Numbered from the stretch's first letter, positions 25,456-34,690 are shown. The stretch: 40,819 bases of DNA from Bacteroidota bacterium (GCA_023413895.1 JAEZOU010000026.1:1-40819), one strand, 5' to 3'. The notes: generated from the letters alone by a model not told the origin. A program made the numbers and translations.

Positions 25456-25634
25456 TGCGTGAGGGATAGAAGCGGTTATGAGCCCGCGGATATGGAGCTT
25501 AGAATTAATAACTTATAACTTATATGATGAGGTTTTGGGGAATTTTGGCACAAGAGATTGAGCGGGTGAAATTTGAGCGGATAGCCCGACGGCGAGCGGG
25601 TAGGGAAGTGCGCTGGAGAGAGCCGGCACGCCCA
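25456..25634 (+). repeat. Dispersed intergenic element, copy C (forward)
   Basis: Third copy of the family. Block 1 AGCGGTTATGAGC is at 25471-25483 (followed by CCGCG instead of GCCG), block 2 AAATTTGAGCGG at 25569-25580 and AGCCCGACGGCGAG at 25583-25596, and block 3 GAGCCGGCACGCCCA ends at 25634. It lies after the hydrolase terminator and about 180 bases before fumC, inside a 540-base gap. The gap also holds two palindromes and the fumC promoter candidate; I see no gene there. Confidence 0.85.
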
Positions 25635-25658
25635 CCAAAAAACTAAAAAATAGAAAAG

Positions 25659-25691
25659 TTATCCGGATAAAAATAACCCCATAATTATGGG
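25659..25691. promoter_or_regulatory. Two perfect palindromes upstream of fumC
   Basis: TTATCCGGATAA (25659-25670) and CCCATAATTATGGG (25678-25691) are both perfect palindromes, centred 20 bases apart and 45 to 77 bases upstream of the candidate -7 element. They are plausible binding sites for dimeric regulators of the fumC operon; no factor is indicated. Confidence 0.4.
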
Positions 25692-25735
25692 TGATAATAT
25701 TCGGAAAAAAGAGGTAATATGTAAGAAAAAAGATA

Positions 25736-25743
25736 TATCTTTG
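25736..25743 (+). promoter_or_regulatory. Candidate -7 element of the fumC operon
   Basis: TATCTTTG fits TAnnTTTG exactly and lies 69 bases before the fumC ATG. No clear TTTG is present at -33, so the promoter may need an activator, possibly at the palindromes upstream. Confidence 0.42.
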
Positions 25744-25812
25744 CAGGATAGGCTTAATAGTAAGTTAAAAGCGATAAAAACTTAATTTACTGATAATTAT
25801 AAAAATTAAAAT

Positions 25813-27183
25813 ATGAATAAACGGATAGAAACAGACACTTTAGGAGCGGTAGAAATTGAAGATAGCCGACTTTGGGGCGCGCAGACTCAACGTTCTTTCA
25901 ATAATTTCAAAATTGGCAGCGAAAAGATGCCACAAGAGATGATTTATGCTATCGCGATTGTGAAAAAAGCGGCAGCAAATGCCAACCGCGATTGCGGCAC
26001 CTTGAGCGACGAAAAGTGCGCGCTCATAAGCGAATGTTGCGACCGCATTTTGAGCGGCGTATGGGACGAGCATTTTCCGTTAGTAGTGTGGCAAACAGGT
26101 TCTGGTACGCAAACTAATATGAACGTAAACGAAGTGATTGCCCACGGCGCACAATTGCTGAATGCCGATGGCCCAAAGTTATCGCCTAACGATGATGTGA
26201 ATAAATCGCAATCTACCAATGATGTGTTTCCGACTGCGATGAGAATTTCATCAACATTGTTGATATTCAATAAATTATTACCAGAACTTAAAGCATTACT
26301 TCAAGTTTTTGAAGAGAAGTCTGCAGCATTTGCAGCAATCAAGAAAATTGGACGTACCCACTTGATGGACGCCACTCCGCTCACTTTAGGCGAGGAGTTT
26401 TCTGCATTTGCTTCCCAACTTAAGCACGGCATTCGTGCCATTGAGTTGGCGCTTCCGCACCTGATGGAACTCCCAATAGGCGGAACCGCTGTGGGTAATG
26501 GTATCAATACGCCAGCGGGATACGACAAAACTGCTGTTCAATATATCAATCAGTTTACAGCATTGAACTTCACGCCTTCAGAAAATAAATTTGAAGCGAT
26601 GGCAAGTCACGACTCTTTTGTTGAGGTCTCAGGCGCGCTCAAACGTGTTGCCGTATCACTCATCAAAATTGGAAATGATATCCGTTTGTTGGCCTCTGGA
26701 CCTCGCTGTGGCTTGGGTGAATTGATTATACCCAGCAATGAGCCGGGTTCCTCCATTATGCCTGGCAAGGTGAACCCTACGCAATGCGAAGCGCTAACAA
26801 TGGTTGGCTGCCAAGTGATAGGTAACGATGCTGCCATCAGCAGTGGCGCAATGCAAGGACACCTTCAACTCAACGTCTTTATGCCACTTATAGCACGAAA
26901 TATCATTCATTCTATTCATCTGCTCAGCGATGCAGTTAACTCATTCAATAACCATTGTGCCCAAGGAATAGAACCTGACTTAACCAGAATTGAAGGACAC
27001 TTGAGAAGTTCGTTAATGTTGGTGACAGCACTAAGTCCTCACATCGGCTACTATAAAGCAGCAGAAATTGCACAGTATGCACATACAAACAATCTTACTC
27101 TTCGTGAAGCTGCGCTTAAACTTCAATATATTTCGGCAGAAGATTACGACAAAATTATAGATAAAACCATTAATAATCAATAA
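25813..27183 (+). CDS. fumC: Fumarate hydratase, class II
   Basis: This 456-residue enzyme interconverts fumarate and malate in the cytoplasm. The three conserved regions of class II fumarases are present: TGSGTQTNMNVNEV from about 95, GRTHLMDATPLTLG from 180, and the signature GSSIMPGKVNP at 312-322, whose flexible loop carries the catalytic serine. The length is normal. It is the first gene of a tight cluster: the malic enzyme ATG follows its stop after one base, and queA follows that. Together the first two enzymes would link fumarate, malate and pyruvate; in anaerobic Bacteroidales the route commonly runs toward fumarate for respiration. Distinction from aspartase or argininosuccinate lyase rests on the overall FumC sequence. 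The call is firm. Confidence 0.95.
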   Translation: MNKRIETDTLGAVEIEDSRLWGAQTQRSFNNFKIGSEKMPQEMIYAIAIVKKAAANANRDCGTLSDEKCALISECCDRILSGVWDEHFPLVVWQTGSGTQTNMNVNEVIAHGAQLLNADGPKLSPNDDVNKSQSTNDVFPTAMRISSTLLIFNKLLPELKALLQVFEEKSAAFAAIKKIGRTHLMDATPLTLGEEFSAFASQLKHGIRAIELALPHLMELPIGGTAVGNGINTPAGYDKTAVQYINQFTALNFTPSENKFEAMASHDSFVEVSGALKRVAVSLIKIGNDIRLLASGPRCGLGELIIPSNEPGSSIMPGKVNPTQCEALTMVGCQVIGNDAAISSGAMQGHLQLNVFMPLIARNIIHSIHLLSDAVNSFNNHCAQGIEPDLTRIEGHLRSSLMLVTALSPHIGYYKAAEIAQYAHTNNLTLREAALKLQYISAEDYDKIIDKTINNQ

Positions 27184-27184
27184 G

Positions 27185-28651
27185 ATGAAAGATAATAAAC
27201 TCAATACATTAGATAATATTACGGAACTTTTTCCTAAAGATTTTACAGAAGAGCAAATTGCTAAAGCTAAAACATTGTTCTACAAGCAATTTTCATTAAA
27301 ATTACATCAATATTATGGGGGCAAAATGCAGACTGTTCCGATGGCGCCAATATATGGTTTTAATTGGTTCAACGTTTGGTACACTCCAGGTGTTTCTGCA
27401 GTTTCGACTACCATTCGTGACAATAACGATGCTTCGTTCAGTTTGAGTAATCGCAGTAACTTGGTTGCGGTAGTTAGTGATAGTACGCGCGTGCTTGGCG
27501 ACGGCGATTGTACTCCTCCAGGAGGCTTGGGCGTGATGGAAGGTAAGGCAATGTTAATGAAATATCTAGGTGGCGTTGACGCAACAGCACTCTGTATCGA
27601 TAGTCGCGACGAAAATGGAGAACATCAAGCCGATAAAATTATCGATTTTGTGAAGATGGTTCAGCCATCGTTTGGGGCTATCAACTTGGAAGATATTTCG
27701 CAACCTAACTGCTTCAAGGTTTTGGATACCTTGCGGGAAGAGTGTGATATTCCTGTATGGCACGACGATGCGCAGGGAACAGCATGCGTTACGTTAGCAG
27801 GAGTTATTAATGGTTTGAAATTGGCAGGAAAGAAGATGTCTGAGATTAAAATCGTTCTTTATGGCTCTGGCGCTTCTAATACTAGTATTGCTCGTTTGAT
27901 GATTGCAGATGGTGCAAATCCTGCTAATATTATTATGTTTGATAGTAAATCAACCTTGCATAAAAATAGCGAAAGATATAAAAACGATCCTCGTTTCTAT
28001 CGTCAGTGGGAACTTTGCCAAACCACCAATCCTAACTGCATTACCACGCAAGAGGAGGCATTTAAAGATGCTGATGTTTTGGTTGCGCTTTCTAAACCAG
28101 GTCCAAATACTATCAAACCAGAATGGATTCGACTAATGGCCGAAAAATCTATCGTCTTTACTTGTGCAAATCCAGTTCCAGAAATTTACCCTTATCAAGC
28201 CAAAGAAGCGGGTGCATTTATTGTTGCAACAGGGCGTGGTGATTTTCCAAACCAAGTTAACAATTCTGTTTGTTTTCCATCTATTCTGAAAGGAACCGTA
28301 ATGGTGGCATCACGTAAAATTACCGATAGTATGGCAATTTGTGCAGCGCACTCTATCGCCGATTTTGCAGAAGCACGCGGTATTGCTCCCGACAACATTA
28401 TGCCAACAATGATGGAATGGGAACTCTTCCCGAAAGTTGCTGCTGATGTAGCTATGCAAGCCATCAAAGAAGGTTTAGCACGTAAGATTATGACTTGGGA
28501 CGAAGTTTATGAAGAAGCTAAGAAAGATATTATCAAAGCACACGAGATGACACAACTTCTTCAGGATAAAGGTTATATCAAACCTCTTGATGAACAAGTT
28601 ATCAGAGAAACTGTAGCACAAGTGGTGGAACAAATCCAAAAGCAAGCATAG
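27185..28651 (+). CDS. Malic enzyme (oxaloacetate-decarboxylating, NAD(P)-dependent)
   Basis: The 488-residue product catalyses oxidative decarboxylation of malate to pyruvate, or the reverse. Conserved malic-enzyme segments are VWYTPGVSAV (64-73) with the catalytic Tyr66, VVSDSTRVLGDGDCTPPGG (97-115) then MEGKAM with Lys121, the metal-binding NLEDI and VWHDDAQGTA segments, and the dinucleotide-binding VLYGSGASNTSIARLM. It is the short bacterial type, without a phosphotransacetylase domain. The ATG follows the fumC stop by one base, which suggests translational coupling, and queA begins 2 bases after its stop. Cofactor preference cannot be read. The product of fumarase is its substrate, so the pair makes metabolic sense. 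Confidence 0.93.
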   Translation: MKDNKLNTLDNITELFPKDFTEEQIAKAKTLFYKQFSLKLHQYYGGKMQTVPMAPIYGFNWFNVWYTPGVSAVSTTIRDNNDASFSLSNRSNLVAVVSDSTRVLGDGDCTPPGGLGVMEGKAMLMKYLGGVDATALCIDSRDENGEHQADKIIDFVKMVQPSFGAINLEDISQPNCFKVLDTLREECDIPVWHDDAQGTACVTLAGVINGLKLAGKKMSEIKIVLYGSGASNTSIARLMIADGANPANIIMFDSKSTLHKNSERYKNDPRFYRQWELCQTTNPNCITTQEEAFKDADVLVALSKPGPNTIKPEWIRLMAEKSIVFTCANPVPEIYPYQAKEAGAFIVATGRGDFPNQVNNSVCFPSILKGTVMVASRKITDSMAICAAHSIADFAEARGIAPDNIMPTMMEWELFPKVAADVAMQAIKEGLARKIMTWDEVYEEAKKDIIKAHEMTQLLQDKGYIKPLDEQVIRETVAQVVEQIQKQA

Positions 28652-28653
28652 TG

Positions 28654-29868
28654 ATGATTGCGCAACAAAAGATTAGAATCGAAGAATATAATTATTCGCT
28701 ACCAGCAGAAAAGATTGCTTACTTTCCTGCTGGTTCGCGCGATCAGTCGCAACTATTAGTACATAAAGATGGAACTATTACGGACGCTACATTCAAAGAT
28801 CTTGCACAGTTTCTCGGTCCTAACGATGTGTTAGCATTCAACAACTCTCGGGTGATTCACGCTCGATTGCTCGTTCACAATCGTAATGGTGCGGCGATTG
28901 AAATTTTCTGTTTGGAGCCGTTAGCTCCTACGCGTGAGATTCAAGAAGCATTTGTACAAACTTCCAGAGTGAGTTGGAAATGCTTTGTTGGAAATGCTAA
29001 ACGATGGAAAGAACCGATAGAGTTTATTGTTGAGGTAAACCAAAAACCTTTAGCTATTACAGCAGTAAAAGGTGAAAATAGTGATGGAGCTTTCGAAGTT
29101 ACTTTTCTTTGGGAAGATGAGACGGTTACATTAGCAGAATGGATTGAGGCATACGGAAAAATTCCGCTTCCTCCCTACATCAAACGGGCAGCACAAAACG
29201 AAGATGAACAACGCTACCAAACCATATTTGCGCAACATAACGGCTCTGTAGCAGCGCCAACGGCAGGGTTGCACTTTACTGAAGAGGTGTTCCGTTCGCT
29301 AAAAGAAAAGAAGATTGAAAATCTCTGGGTTACACTTCACGTGGGCGCAGGTACCTTCAAACCAGTCTCTACTGAAACCATCGGCGAACACATAATGCAC
29401 AAAGAACAGATTGTGATTACGCGTGAAACTATTGAGGCGATATTGAATTGTAACAATAAGAAAATTATTGCCGTAGGAACCACAGTTGCGCGAACTTTAG
29501 AATCGCTATTTATTATCGGTGCAAAACTGAACTTGAACCTTCCAGACCCGTTTAATGTTCAACAATGGGAAATTTACGAAAATGAAGAACTGCGAAAAGT
29601 AGATGCAACTACTTCGTTGAAAATGATTTATAACTATCTTATTGATAATAATTTGCATTTTTTAACCGCCTCTACTGCCTTAATGATTACTCCAGGTTAT
29701 GAACATAAAATAGCCAAAGGTCTCATTACGAATTTTCACCAACCACAAAGTACATTGCTATTACTGATAGCCTCCTATTTAGGAGATAAATGGAAAGAAA
29801 TTTACCAACACGCACTTACCCATAACTATAGATTCCTAAGTTATGGTGATAGTAATCTTTATCTTTAG
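28654..29868 (+). CDS. queA: S-adenosylmethionine:tRNA ribosyltransferase-isomerase (QueA family, long form)
   Basis: QueA transfers and rearranges the ribose of SAM onto 7-aminomethyl-7-deazaguanine in tRNA, forming epoxyqueuosine. I start at the ATG at 28654; a GTG at 28651 overlaps the previous stop. Conserved parts are RYQTIFA, GSVAAPTAGLHF, TLHVGAGTFKPV, VGTTVARTLES, TNFHQPQSTLLLL and YRFLSYGDSNLYL. At 404 residues it is about 55 longer than standard QueA; much of the excess lies between TVARTLES and MITPGYE, near residues 295-345. Some Bacteroidetes, as I recall, have both a standard and this long form. No other queuosine gene is adjacent, and its place behind malic enzyme looks like operon hitch-hiking. 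Family firm; whether it is the primary QueA is uncertain. Confidence 0.9.
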   Translation: MIAQQKIRIEEYNYSLPAEKIAYFPAGSRDQSQLLVHKDGTITDATFKDLAQFLGPNDVLAFNNSRVIHARLLVHNRNGAAIEIFCLEPLAPTREIQEAFVQTSRVSWKCFVGNAKRWKEPIEFIVEVNQKPLAITAVKGENSDGAFEVTFLWEDETVTLAEWIEAYGKIPLPPYIKRAAQNEDEQRYQTIFAQHNGSVAAPTAGLHFTEEVFRSLKEKKIENLWVTLHVGAGTFKPVSTETIGEHIMHKEQIVITRETIEAILNCNNKKIIAVGTTVARTLESLFIIGAKLNLNLPDPFNVQQWEIYENEELRKVDATTSLKMIYNYLIDNNLHFLTASTALMITPGYEHKIAKGLITNFHQPQSTLLLLIASYLGDKWKEIYQHALTHNYRFLSYGDSNLYL

Positions 29869-29944
29869 TATTTTTTCATTCTTTCATACAATAAACATAA
29901 AAAAATACGTTATAAACCTGATTTTTAATTAGAAAAGGTAAATT

Positions 29945-31912
29945 ATGTTTAAATTTGAGCATCCTGCATACTTATATCTGTTGCTGCTAATTCCGCTATT
30001 TGTTGCTGGTTACATTTTATATCAATATAGATTAAGAATGAAGATAAAAAAGTTCTGTGATGAGGAACTTTATAAACGGTTAACTCCTAACCATTCTTCG
30101 GCTATGCAGCATACCAAATTCTCACTTCTGATGGCGACATTGGCATTTTTAATTCTTGCTCTCGCTAATCCGCAGACAGGAAGTTCTTTAGAAAAAGGGA
30201 AAGTACAAGGTGTTGATATAATGCTTTGTATGGATATTTCTAATAGTATGTTGGCCGAAGATATCAGTCCGAATCGTTTGGAAGCTTCTAAAATGGCGAT
30301 CAATCATTTTATTGATAAACTCAAAGGCGACCGAGTAGGTTTGATCGCTTTTGCTGGAAAACCTTTTGTGCAATTGCCTATTACTAGTGATTATGCAGTA
30401 GCAAAAATGTTTGTGAATCAGCTTAATACAAATCTTATTGAGGCGCAAGGTACCGATCTTACCGCAGCCTTGGGGTTGGCGATGAATGCCATTATGCCGA
30501 CCCAAAAAGATCTAAATTCTGAAGAACAAGTTGCTGATGAGGTGAAGTCAAAAGTAATCCTGTTAATCTCTGATGGTGAAGATCATTTCCCCGAAGCGGT
30601 TGAGATGGCTCAAGAGATTGCTGAGTATGGAATCACAATACATACGATTGGAATTGGTTCTACCCAAGGTGTAACTATTCCGATGGGAAAGAATGCTTTC
30701 AAGAAAGATCGAGAAGGAAATACCGTTGTTACCCGTTTAAATGAAACTATTTTGCGAGATATTGCTGCTGCTGGCGGTGGAAATTACGTGCATGCTACTA
30801 ACGCTACGTTAGGATTAGAGGAGATCTATAAATCGATTAATAAAATGGAAAAATCTGAAGTTCAAGAGATTACGTTTACAAAGTATGAAAGTAAATATAT
30901 CTACCCTTTGGCTTTAGCTTTGATTTGCCTTATAATTGAAACCATACTTTTTGCCACAAAACCGAAATGGAAAAATCGTGTAACACGCTTTATTGAACTA
31001 TTGCAACCCAAAGGTACAAAAATTATACTCCTGCTGATAATGCTTTTGCCCACACTTGCACATGCTCAAACCGCAGATGAAATTTCTGCAATGCGCCGTG
31101 GCGACGACTATTTCCAGAAGGCAGAAAAAATCTATTTAGAGTCGAAAAAAATGGCTGAAAGAACAGGCGATAGTAATAGTGTTGCTGTCGTTGATAAGCA
31201 GAAAGAGGCGTACAAACTCTATCATAACGCTTACCAAGAGTATCAGAAGGCTACCCAAAATACCAAATATTATCAATATTCATCTACCTATAATATGGCT
31301 AATGCGCTCTATCGCAAGTGTAGAATTTTTCCTGATAGAGATACTACTGCCTACAAAAAAATTGATGATTTATACAAAAAACTTACTGAGGATAAAAGTT
31401 GTGCCAAAGAGTTACGCGCTACCGCATTTCATAATATGGGTAATAACTTTATGTTGCAAGAGAAATATGCTGATGCCGTAAACGCCTATAAAAATGCCCT
31501 CAAACTTAATCCTACCGATATGGATACCAAATACAATTTGGAATATGCAAAGAAAAAATTGCACCAACAACAGCAAAACCAAGGAGGTGGACAAGATAAT
31601 CAGCAACAACAAAATCAGCAACAACAAAATCAGCAAAATCAACAACAAGAAAATCAAGAGAATCAACAAGATAAACAACAAGGCGGTAACGACCAAAAGG
31701 AGCAGAAAGAACAGCAACAAAAACAGCAGCAAGAACAGCAACAACAGAGAGAGCAACAAGCAAGAGAAGCGGCTGCAAAACAGGGAAATAGATCTCAAGA
31801 TGAAAAACAGTTGGATGCTCTTCAACAGAATGAACGTCAGTTGCAGCGCCGCATGAACGATCAGAAAGCGGGTACACCAAGTAGCAAAACCAAACAAGAA
31901 AAAGATTGGTAA
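29945..31912 (+). CDS. BatB-BatC fusion: von Willebrand A protein with TPR and Gln-rich tail
   Basis: The 655-residue protein combines two Bat-operon proteins. The BatB part has membrane segments at about 5-25 and 58-75, a von Willebrand A domain (about 88-300) with MIDAS motif DISNS (97-101), Thr/Asp at 170-171 and SDGED (209-213), and another membrane segment at 318-337. Then comes a BatC part: a signal-peptide-like stretch at 359-375 (ILLLIMLLPTLAHAQ), a helical region, a TPR-like repeat (NMGNNFMLQEKYADAVNAY) and a tail from about 549 that is nearly all Gln, Asn, Glu and Lys. The Bat system is linked to aerotolerance and envelope stress in Bacteroides. No batA, batD or moxR is adjacent. 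The symporter begins 12 bases downstream. Domains are clear; function is inferred. Confidence 0.88.
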   Translation: MFKFEHPAYLYLLLLIPLFVAGYILYQYRLRMKIKKFCDEELYKRLTPNHSSAMQHTKFSLLMATLAFLILALANPQTGSSLEKGKVQGVDIMLCMDISNSMLAEDISPNRLEASKMAINHFIDKLKGDRVGLIAFAGKPFVQLPITSDYAVAKMFVNQLNTNLIEAQGTDLTAALGLAMNAIMPTQKDLNSEEQVADEVKSKVILLISDGEDHFPEAVEMAQEIAEYGITIHTIGIGSTQGVTIPMGKNAFKKDREGNTVVTRLNETILRDIAAAGGGNYVHATNATLGLEEIYKSINKMEKSEVQEITFTKYESKYIYPLALALICLIIETILFATKPKWKNRVTRFIELLQPKGTKIILLLIMLLPTLAHAQTADEISAMRRGDDYFQKAEKIYLESKKMAERTGDSNSVAVVDKQKEAYKLYHNAYQEYQKATQNTKYYQYSSTYNMANALYRKCRIFPDRDTTAYKKIDDLYKKLTEDKSCAKELRATAFHNMGNNFMLQEKYADAVNAYKNALKLNPTDMDTKYNLEYAKKKLHQQQQNQGGGQDNQQQQNQQQQNQQNQQQENQENQQDKQQGGNDQKEQKEQQQKQQQEQQQQREQQAREAAAKQGNRSQDEKQLDALQQNERQLQRRMNDQKAGTPSSKTKQEKDW

Positions 31913-31924
31913 AAAAAGAGAACT

Positions 31925-33391
31925 ATGCAAAATTTAATTTTTCTATTTTTTATTGGATATATAGCCTTACTATTTCTAATTACTTGGCTAACCTCTCGTA
32001 AAGCAACAAACGATACCTATTTTACAGGAAATCGAAAATCTCCTTGGTTTATAGTTGCTTATGGTATGATTGGCGCCTCTCTTTCTGGGGTAACCTTTAT
32101 GTCAGTACCTGGTGATGTTGTTAATACTCAATTTTCATACGCATGCGTTCTCATCGGCTATATACTTGGTTACTTGTCTATTGCATACATTCTACTTCCT
32201 CTTTACTACAAGAACAATCTCACTTCCATTTACCAATTCCTTGATACACGTTTTGGAAATGAAGCGCAAAAAACGGGTTCTACTTTCTTTATTATCTCTC
32301 GGCTGATGGGCTCTGCACTTCGAATGTATTTAGTAATTTACGTTTTACAGATTTTTATCTTCGATAGCTGGAATATCCCTATTTGGGCAACAGCTATCTT
32401 TATGATTTTCATTATCACCCTTTACACCTTTAGAGGAGGACTCAAAACGGTGGTATGGACTGATACTTTACAAACTACATTTTTGGTGTTGGCATTGATT
32501 ATCTCTATTGTTGTAATCCTTAAAGATGCTCAACTCTCTCTTGTTCAGTCATTTGAATTAATGAAAGATGCGGGTTATACAAGAGTTTTTAATACTGATT
32601 GGCACGCAGGAAGTTTCTATCTGAAGCAGATTTTTGGAGGAATGTTTATCACCATTACAATGACAGGTTTAGACCAAGATATGATGCAGAAAAACCTATC
32701 TTGCAAGACTTTAAAGGAATCGCAATTTAATATGCTCAGTTTTACAGGGATACTTATTCTGGTGAATATGCTCTTCCTATTTTTGGGTGGGCTTTTGCTT
32801 ATATACGCGCAACAACAAGGAATAGCTCTTCCTCTTAACGAAGTTGGTAAAATTGTTAGTGATAGAATTTATCCCGAATTAGCGCTAAATTACCTAGGTA
32901 CCACAACCGCTATATTCTTCGTTATCGGGCTAATAGCTGCTGGATTTTCAAGTGCTGATGGTACTTTTACGGCGCTAACCACTAGTTTCTGCTTTGATAT
33001 CTTAAAAATCGATAAGCGTGTTGCTGACGAGAAAAAGCGTACCCGCATTCGCTACGCTTCTCACGCACTGATGGCAACTCTTTTCTTGCTCATTATCATT
33101 ATTTTTGCAAACCACCACAACGAAGCTCTGATTCAAACCATCTTTAAAGTGGCAGGTTATACCTATGGCCCAATTCTTGGTCTTTTTGTCTTCGGAATGT
33201 TTACACACCGCGAAATTCGTCATCGCGGTTGGATTGCTATTTCTTCATTAGTAACACCAACCACTATTGCTATTTTGGCTGCAAACTCCCAAGAATGGCT
33301 CAATGGTTACGTTTTTGGTTTTGAACTTGTTATCGTCAACGGACTGATGATGTTCCTGCTTCTACTTGCAGATAGCAAACGTAAAAACTAA
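31925..33391 (+). CDS. Sodium:solute symporter (SSS family)
   Basis: This 488-residue membrane protein has about 13 hydrophobic segments and SSS-family marks: TYFTGNRKSPWFIVAYGMIG with the following GASLSGVTFMSVPG near the N-terminus, TLYTFRGGLKTVVWTD in the middle, and GFSSADGTFTALTTSFCFDI in the region that contributes to Na+ binding. It would couple sodium entry to uptake of a small organic solute; similar proteins are annotated as proline, sialic acid or sugar carriers, and the substrate cannot be told. It is 12 bases after the Bat fusion gene and probably shares its transcript. A bidirectional terminator lies 120 bases past its stop. Confidence 0.92.
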   Translation: MQNLIFLFFIGYIALLFLITWLTSRKATNDTYFTGNRKSPWFIVAYGMIGASLSGVTFMSVPGDVVNTQFSYACVLIGYILGYLSIAYILLPLYYKNNLTSIYQFLDTRFGNEAQKTGSTFFIISRLMGSALRMYLVIYVLQIFIFDSWNIPIWATAIFMIFIITLYTFRGGLKTVVWTDTLQTTFLVLALIISIVVILKDAQLSLVQSFELMKDAGYTRVFNTDWHAGSFYLKQIFGGMFITITMTGLDQDMMQKNLSCKTLKESQFNMLSFTGILILVNMLFLFLGGLLLIYAQQQGIALPLNEVGKIVSDRIYPELALNYLGTTTAIFFVIGLIAAGFSSADGTFTALTTSFCFDILKIDKRVADEKKRTRIRYASHALMATLFLLIIIIFANHHNEALIQTIFKVAGYTYGPILGLFVFGMFTHREIRHRGWIAISSLVTPTTIAILAANSQEWLNGYVFGFELVIVNGLMMFLLLLADSKRKN

Positions 33392-33511
33392 ATCTAATAA
33401 CCTAAAAAACAGATGCGTTGATATATCTTGCGTAATATAGATATGCAATTTTATTAGACTTTTCTACTTACTACAATAATATTGTTGCTCTTTGTAAAAG
33501 TGCTAAAAATG

Positions 33512-33550
33512 AAAACCCTATAATCAGCATATTTGATTATAGGGTTTTCT
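33512..33550. terminator. Bidirectional terminator between convergent genes
   Basis: A perfect 15-bp stem, AAAACCCTATAATCA (33512-33526) with its complement at 33534-33548 and a 7-base loop, has T-rich sequence on one side and A-rich on the other. It sits between the symporter (plus) and the type IX cargo gene (minus) and can serve both. Confidence 0.85.
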
Positions 33551-33579
33551 TTAAAAAAAGTTTTATGTGTTATATCATG

Positions 33580-34560
33580 TTAATACACAATCATTTTGCG
33601 ACAAGATGGAGCACAGCCTGCTGCCGTTTCAATAGCAACTAAATAGGTTCCAGATGCAAAACCTGTTGAGAGTGTCGCCATATTACCATCTAAAACAGTA
33701 TTGAAAACCATTTTCCCATCTAGAGTGTAAATTGCCAATTTGTGACCATTTATGTCAGCCCCAGAAATCATGAAATTACCATCGTTAGGTACAGGAGAGA
33801 TTGTAAATGAGGTTGTTTCATTCTCTGTAATGGAAACAGACCCTAAGGTAGTAAAAGGATAGGTTGCTAATTCGCCCCAAACACCATCTGCATTTTGTCC
33901 GATAGCTGCTGCCCAATAATCGGTTCCTGGCTCTAAACCAGCCCATGTCCAAGCATCTTCAGTATAGTATATGTAAAAATCTTCTTGAAGATAAAAAATG
34001 GTAGAATCCTCACCCCAAGCCTGATATAAAGAATCGGTAAGGATCATATCTTTATAAAAAGCTGTTTGGTCATTCGGAGTAAATGTTACCAATGCACTAG
34101 TTGAGGTAATATTATCTACGGCAATGGAAATTTCAGAAGTGCCACTTCCTCCAAGAGAGCCTGTCGTTAGCTCATAGGTTACAACAGAAGAACTATTCCC
34201 TTGTGCATCGTAAGGTAATACACAGAATGTGTAAGCAGTGTTGGGTGTTTGCTCATCATAATATACTGTATCAATTCCAGCTGACAACGCACCCCATTGG
34301 TGTACTAATTGATCCAAAGAGATTCCTCCCATCATAAGCATCCACATATCCAATTCTGCTGTTTGTGATAGAAAATATTCGTAGGTAACACACTCAGCGT
34401 TGGGAATAATCTGAAACGACATTTCTGTAGGGGTTACATTAATAGCAGAAATTGTCACTGTAGGGTCCGTCGTCACACCTCTCGTTGGTACACCACTGCG
34501 TTGTGCATTAGCAAAAGAGAGTGCCATAATGGCAAAAAACATTAAAAAAATCTTTTTCAT
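33580..34560 (-). CDS. Secreted protein with type IX secretion sorting domain
   Basis: The 326-residue protein has a signal peptide (1-19, ending SFANA), then two beta-sandwich modules of fibronectin-III-like character. The first is about 33-135 (TVTISAINVTPTEMSFQII, TPNTAYTFCVLPYDAQG); the second about 142-235 (ISIAVDNITSTSALVTFTP, LEPGTDYWAAAIGQNADG). Residues about 248-326 form a type A type IX sorting domain: FTISPVPNDGNFMISG, LAIYTLDGKMVFN, LSTGFASGTYLVAIET and a final KMIVY. This domain directs export through the type IX system and surface attachment. No enzyme domain is visible, so a binding or adhesin role is a guess. It has its own candidate promoter and a shared terminator. Confidence 0.9.
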   Translation of the reverse strand: MKKIFLMFFAIMALSFANAQRSGVPTRGVTTDPTVTISAINVTPTEMSFQIIPNAECVTYEYFLSQTAELDMWMLMMGGISLDQLVHQWGALSAGIDTVYYDEQTPNTAYTFCVLPYDAQGNSSSVVTYELTTGSLGGSGTSEISIAVDNITSTSALVTFTPNDQTAFYKDMILTDSLYQAWGEDSTIFYLQEDFYIYYTEDAWTWAGLEPGTDYWAAAIGQNADGVWGELATYPFTTLGSVSITENETTSFTISPVPNDGNFMISGADINGHKLAIYTLDGKMVFNTVLDGNMATLSTGFASGTYLVAIETAAGCAPSCRKMIVY

Positions 34561-34643
34561 TGTATTCGTTTTTATTGATTGTTATTTTAACTTTCTATTG
34601 TTCAATTACTTATATAAAGGCTGATATACTTGATATCTATTTA

Positions 34644-34671
34644 CAAAAATACAATAAAATTTCATATCAAA
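34644..34671 (-). promoter_or_regulatory. Candidate promoter of the type IX cargo gene
   Basis: On the minus strand TTTG (34668-34671) is followed after 16 bases by TATTTTTG (34644-34651), which fits TAnnTTTG. The spacer is a little short. The leader to the ATG at 34560 would be about 80 bases. Confidence 0.42.
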
Positions 34672-34690
34672 ATTGAGTTTAGGATTAATA

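Noticed and set aside
31560..31850. Gln-codon-rich tract in the Bat fusion, considered as a tandem repeat or CRISPR-like array
   Set aside because: The repeats are irregular CAA/CAG runs in frame with the protein, so length changes would not shift frame, and there are no spacers.
31412..31930. A 172-codon minus-strand frame full of Leu, resembling a membrane protein
   Set aside because: It is the complement of the Gln-rich coding tract; the Leu runs are an artefact of CAA/CAG on the other strand.
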